Of a DNA stretch of 64,000 nucleotides, positions 63,362 to 64,000 are shown piece by piece (position 1 is the stretch's first letter; each line of letters begins with the position of its first letter). This DNA comes from Photobacterium sp. TY1-4 (GTDB lineage Bacteria; Pseudomonadota; Gammaproteobacteria; Enterobacterales; Vibrionaceae): contig NZ_CP099735.1 in the NCBI RefSeq assembly GCF_025398175.1, forward strand, positions 372,001-436,000, given 5' to 3'. Position numbers and translations under genes: made by a program. Below the pieces are notes generated by a model. That model worked only from the letters and a program-made list of their open reading frames with translations, was not told the DNA's origin and searched no databases.

Positions 63362-64000
63362 TCACACGGCTGCTGACTTGATAGCTTGTTCCAGAAATAC
63401 ATGGAACTGATGGCCGTGATGCTTGAGCATCTGCGGGAACATCGAGATTGGCGTCATCCCTGGGAACGTGTTGATTTCGTTCAACAAGATTTCGTTATCT
63501 TCGCTCAGGAAGAAATCAATGCGTGACAGATCTTTCAGCTTCATCTGAACGAAAGCCTTCCGGGCATAGTCCCGGATTTGCGCCACTTGCTCGTCCGTCA
63601 GTCCGCCGGCTTCAACAGACGTCGTCGAATGGCTATCCGAGCTGTACTTCTCTTCGTAGGTATAAAACTTGTCATCCGGGCAGCTGACTTCACCAGGCTT
63701 GGTGATCACCAGCTCATTGCCATATTCGTAGGCGGCAACTTCGAGTTCGCGCGGTTTAATCGCTTTTTCGACCAGCACCTGGTCAGAAAACGTGAACGCC
63801 TGATTGATGGCCTCAGCCAGCTCAGCCGGCGTGGTCGCTTTATAGCACCCGACCGAAGAGCCCTGACAAGCAGCCTTCACAAACACCTTCCCCCATTGCA
63901 TCAGCGCCGCTTCGGCTTTGGCATGAGACTCAGCATTGTTTTCACTCAGGAAAATATACGGGGTATTTGGAATGTCTATCGCATCAAACCACAGCTTGGT
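63362..64000 (-). CDS. ddl: D-alanine--D-alanine ligase, C-terminal part
   Basis: 213 codons reach the right edge of the window, where the N-terminal part is missing. The ATP-grasp region shows KAACQGSSVGCYKATT, VEKAIKPRELEVA and, near the C-terminus, EINTFPGMTPISMFPQML, which supplies Mg and substrate ligands. Makes the D-Ala-D-Ala dipeptide for peptidoglycan. DdlA or DdlB type not decided. Confidence 0.93.
   Translation of the reverse strand, partial: TKLWFDAIDIPNTPYIFLSENNAESHAKAEAALMQWGKVFVKAACQGSSVGCYKATTPAELAEAINQAFTFSDQVLVEKAIKPRELEVAAYEYGNELVITKPGEVSCPDDKFYTYEEKYSSDSHSTTSVEAGGLTDEQVAQIRDYARKAFVQMKLKDLSRIDFFLSEDNEILLNEINTFPGMTPISMFPQMLKHHGHQFHVFLEQAIKSAAV

Overview
The window looks like a Vibrionaceae chromosome, probably Photobacterium or a relative. 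Supporting genes are HlyU, the VxrA-VxrB-VxrC set, an RpoS-like second sigma factor, UPF0181, and RibB under an FMN riboswitch. Assignment to a genus is inference. The strongest positional signal is a 28-bp dif site at 58783-58810. Together with three exact matS-type MatP sites at 11.3, 39.5 and 42.1 kb, it places the window in the replication terminus region.

Layout. 1-9.3 kb (minus strand): pelA-B-C-D-E-F, making Pel exopolysaccharide (pelF cut by the window edge, pelG outside). 9.58-9.74 kb: a phased array of TTGtaCA repeats. 9.7-19.3 kb: an 11-gene, mostly overlapping operon with a DUF523/DUF1722 protein, a LitR/CarH-like MerR regulator, photolyase, SnoaL, SDR, FAD oxidoreductase, DUF1365, CFA-type methyltransferase, DUF2878, a chalcone-isomerase-like protein and a DUF3833 lipoprotein. 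It reads as a light or singlet-oxygen response that repairs DNA and remodels lipids. 19.3-45.7 kb: ordinary chromosome, with an OLD-family ATPase, VOC enzyme, 5'-nucleotidase, ribB, a BASS transporter, hlyU, pntAB, vxrABC, nnrS, nadE and a nadD-like gene, acyltransferase, OmpA-like lipoprotein, LysR regulator, chrA and the RpoS-like sigma factor.

46-58.8 kb is an accessory block beside dif. It holds a decayed tailless-phage provirus of the PM2 (Corticoviridae) type: a virion protein gene, small membrane proteins, an A32/FtsK-like packaging ATPase and the first half of a PM2 P2-like major capsid protein. It has been broken by two ISAs1-family copies, an IS3-family element nested in the second, and an ISNCY-family element that ends next to dif. 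Two segments carry extra genes: 50.4-52.0 kb (a membrane protein and an exported protein) and 55.0-56.4 kb (a coiled-coil membrane protein between two terminators, typical of a phage moron). No integrase belongs to this provirus, so capture at dif through host XerC/XerD is the likely route.

58.8-64 kb returns to chromosomal genes: yciH, a HAD hydrolase, a RloA-like protease and a DUF3319 protein. Then comes a solitary tyrosine recombinase flanked by a 14-bp direct repeat, a YhfG-Fic toxin-antitoxin pair, and the 3' part of a D-Ala-D-Ala ligase gene.
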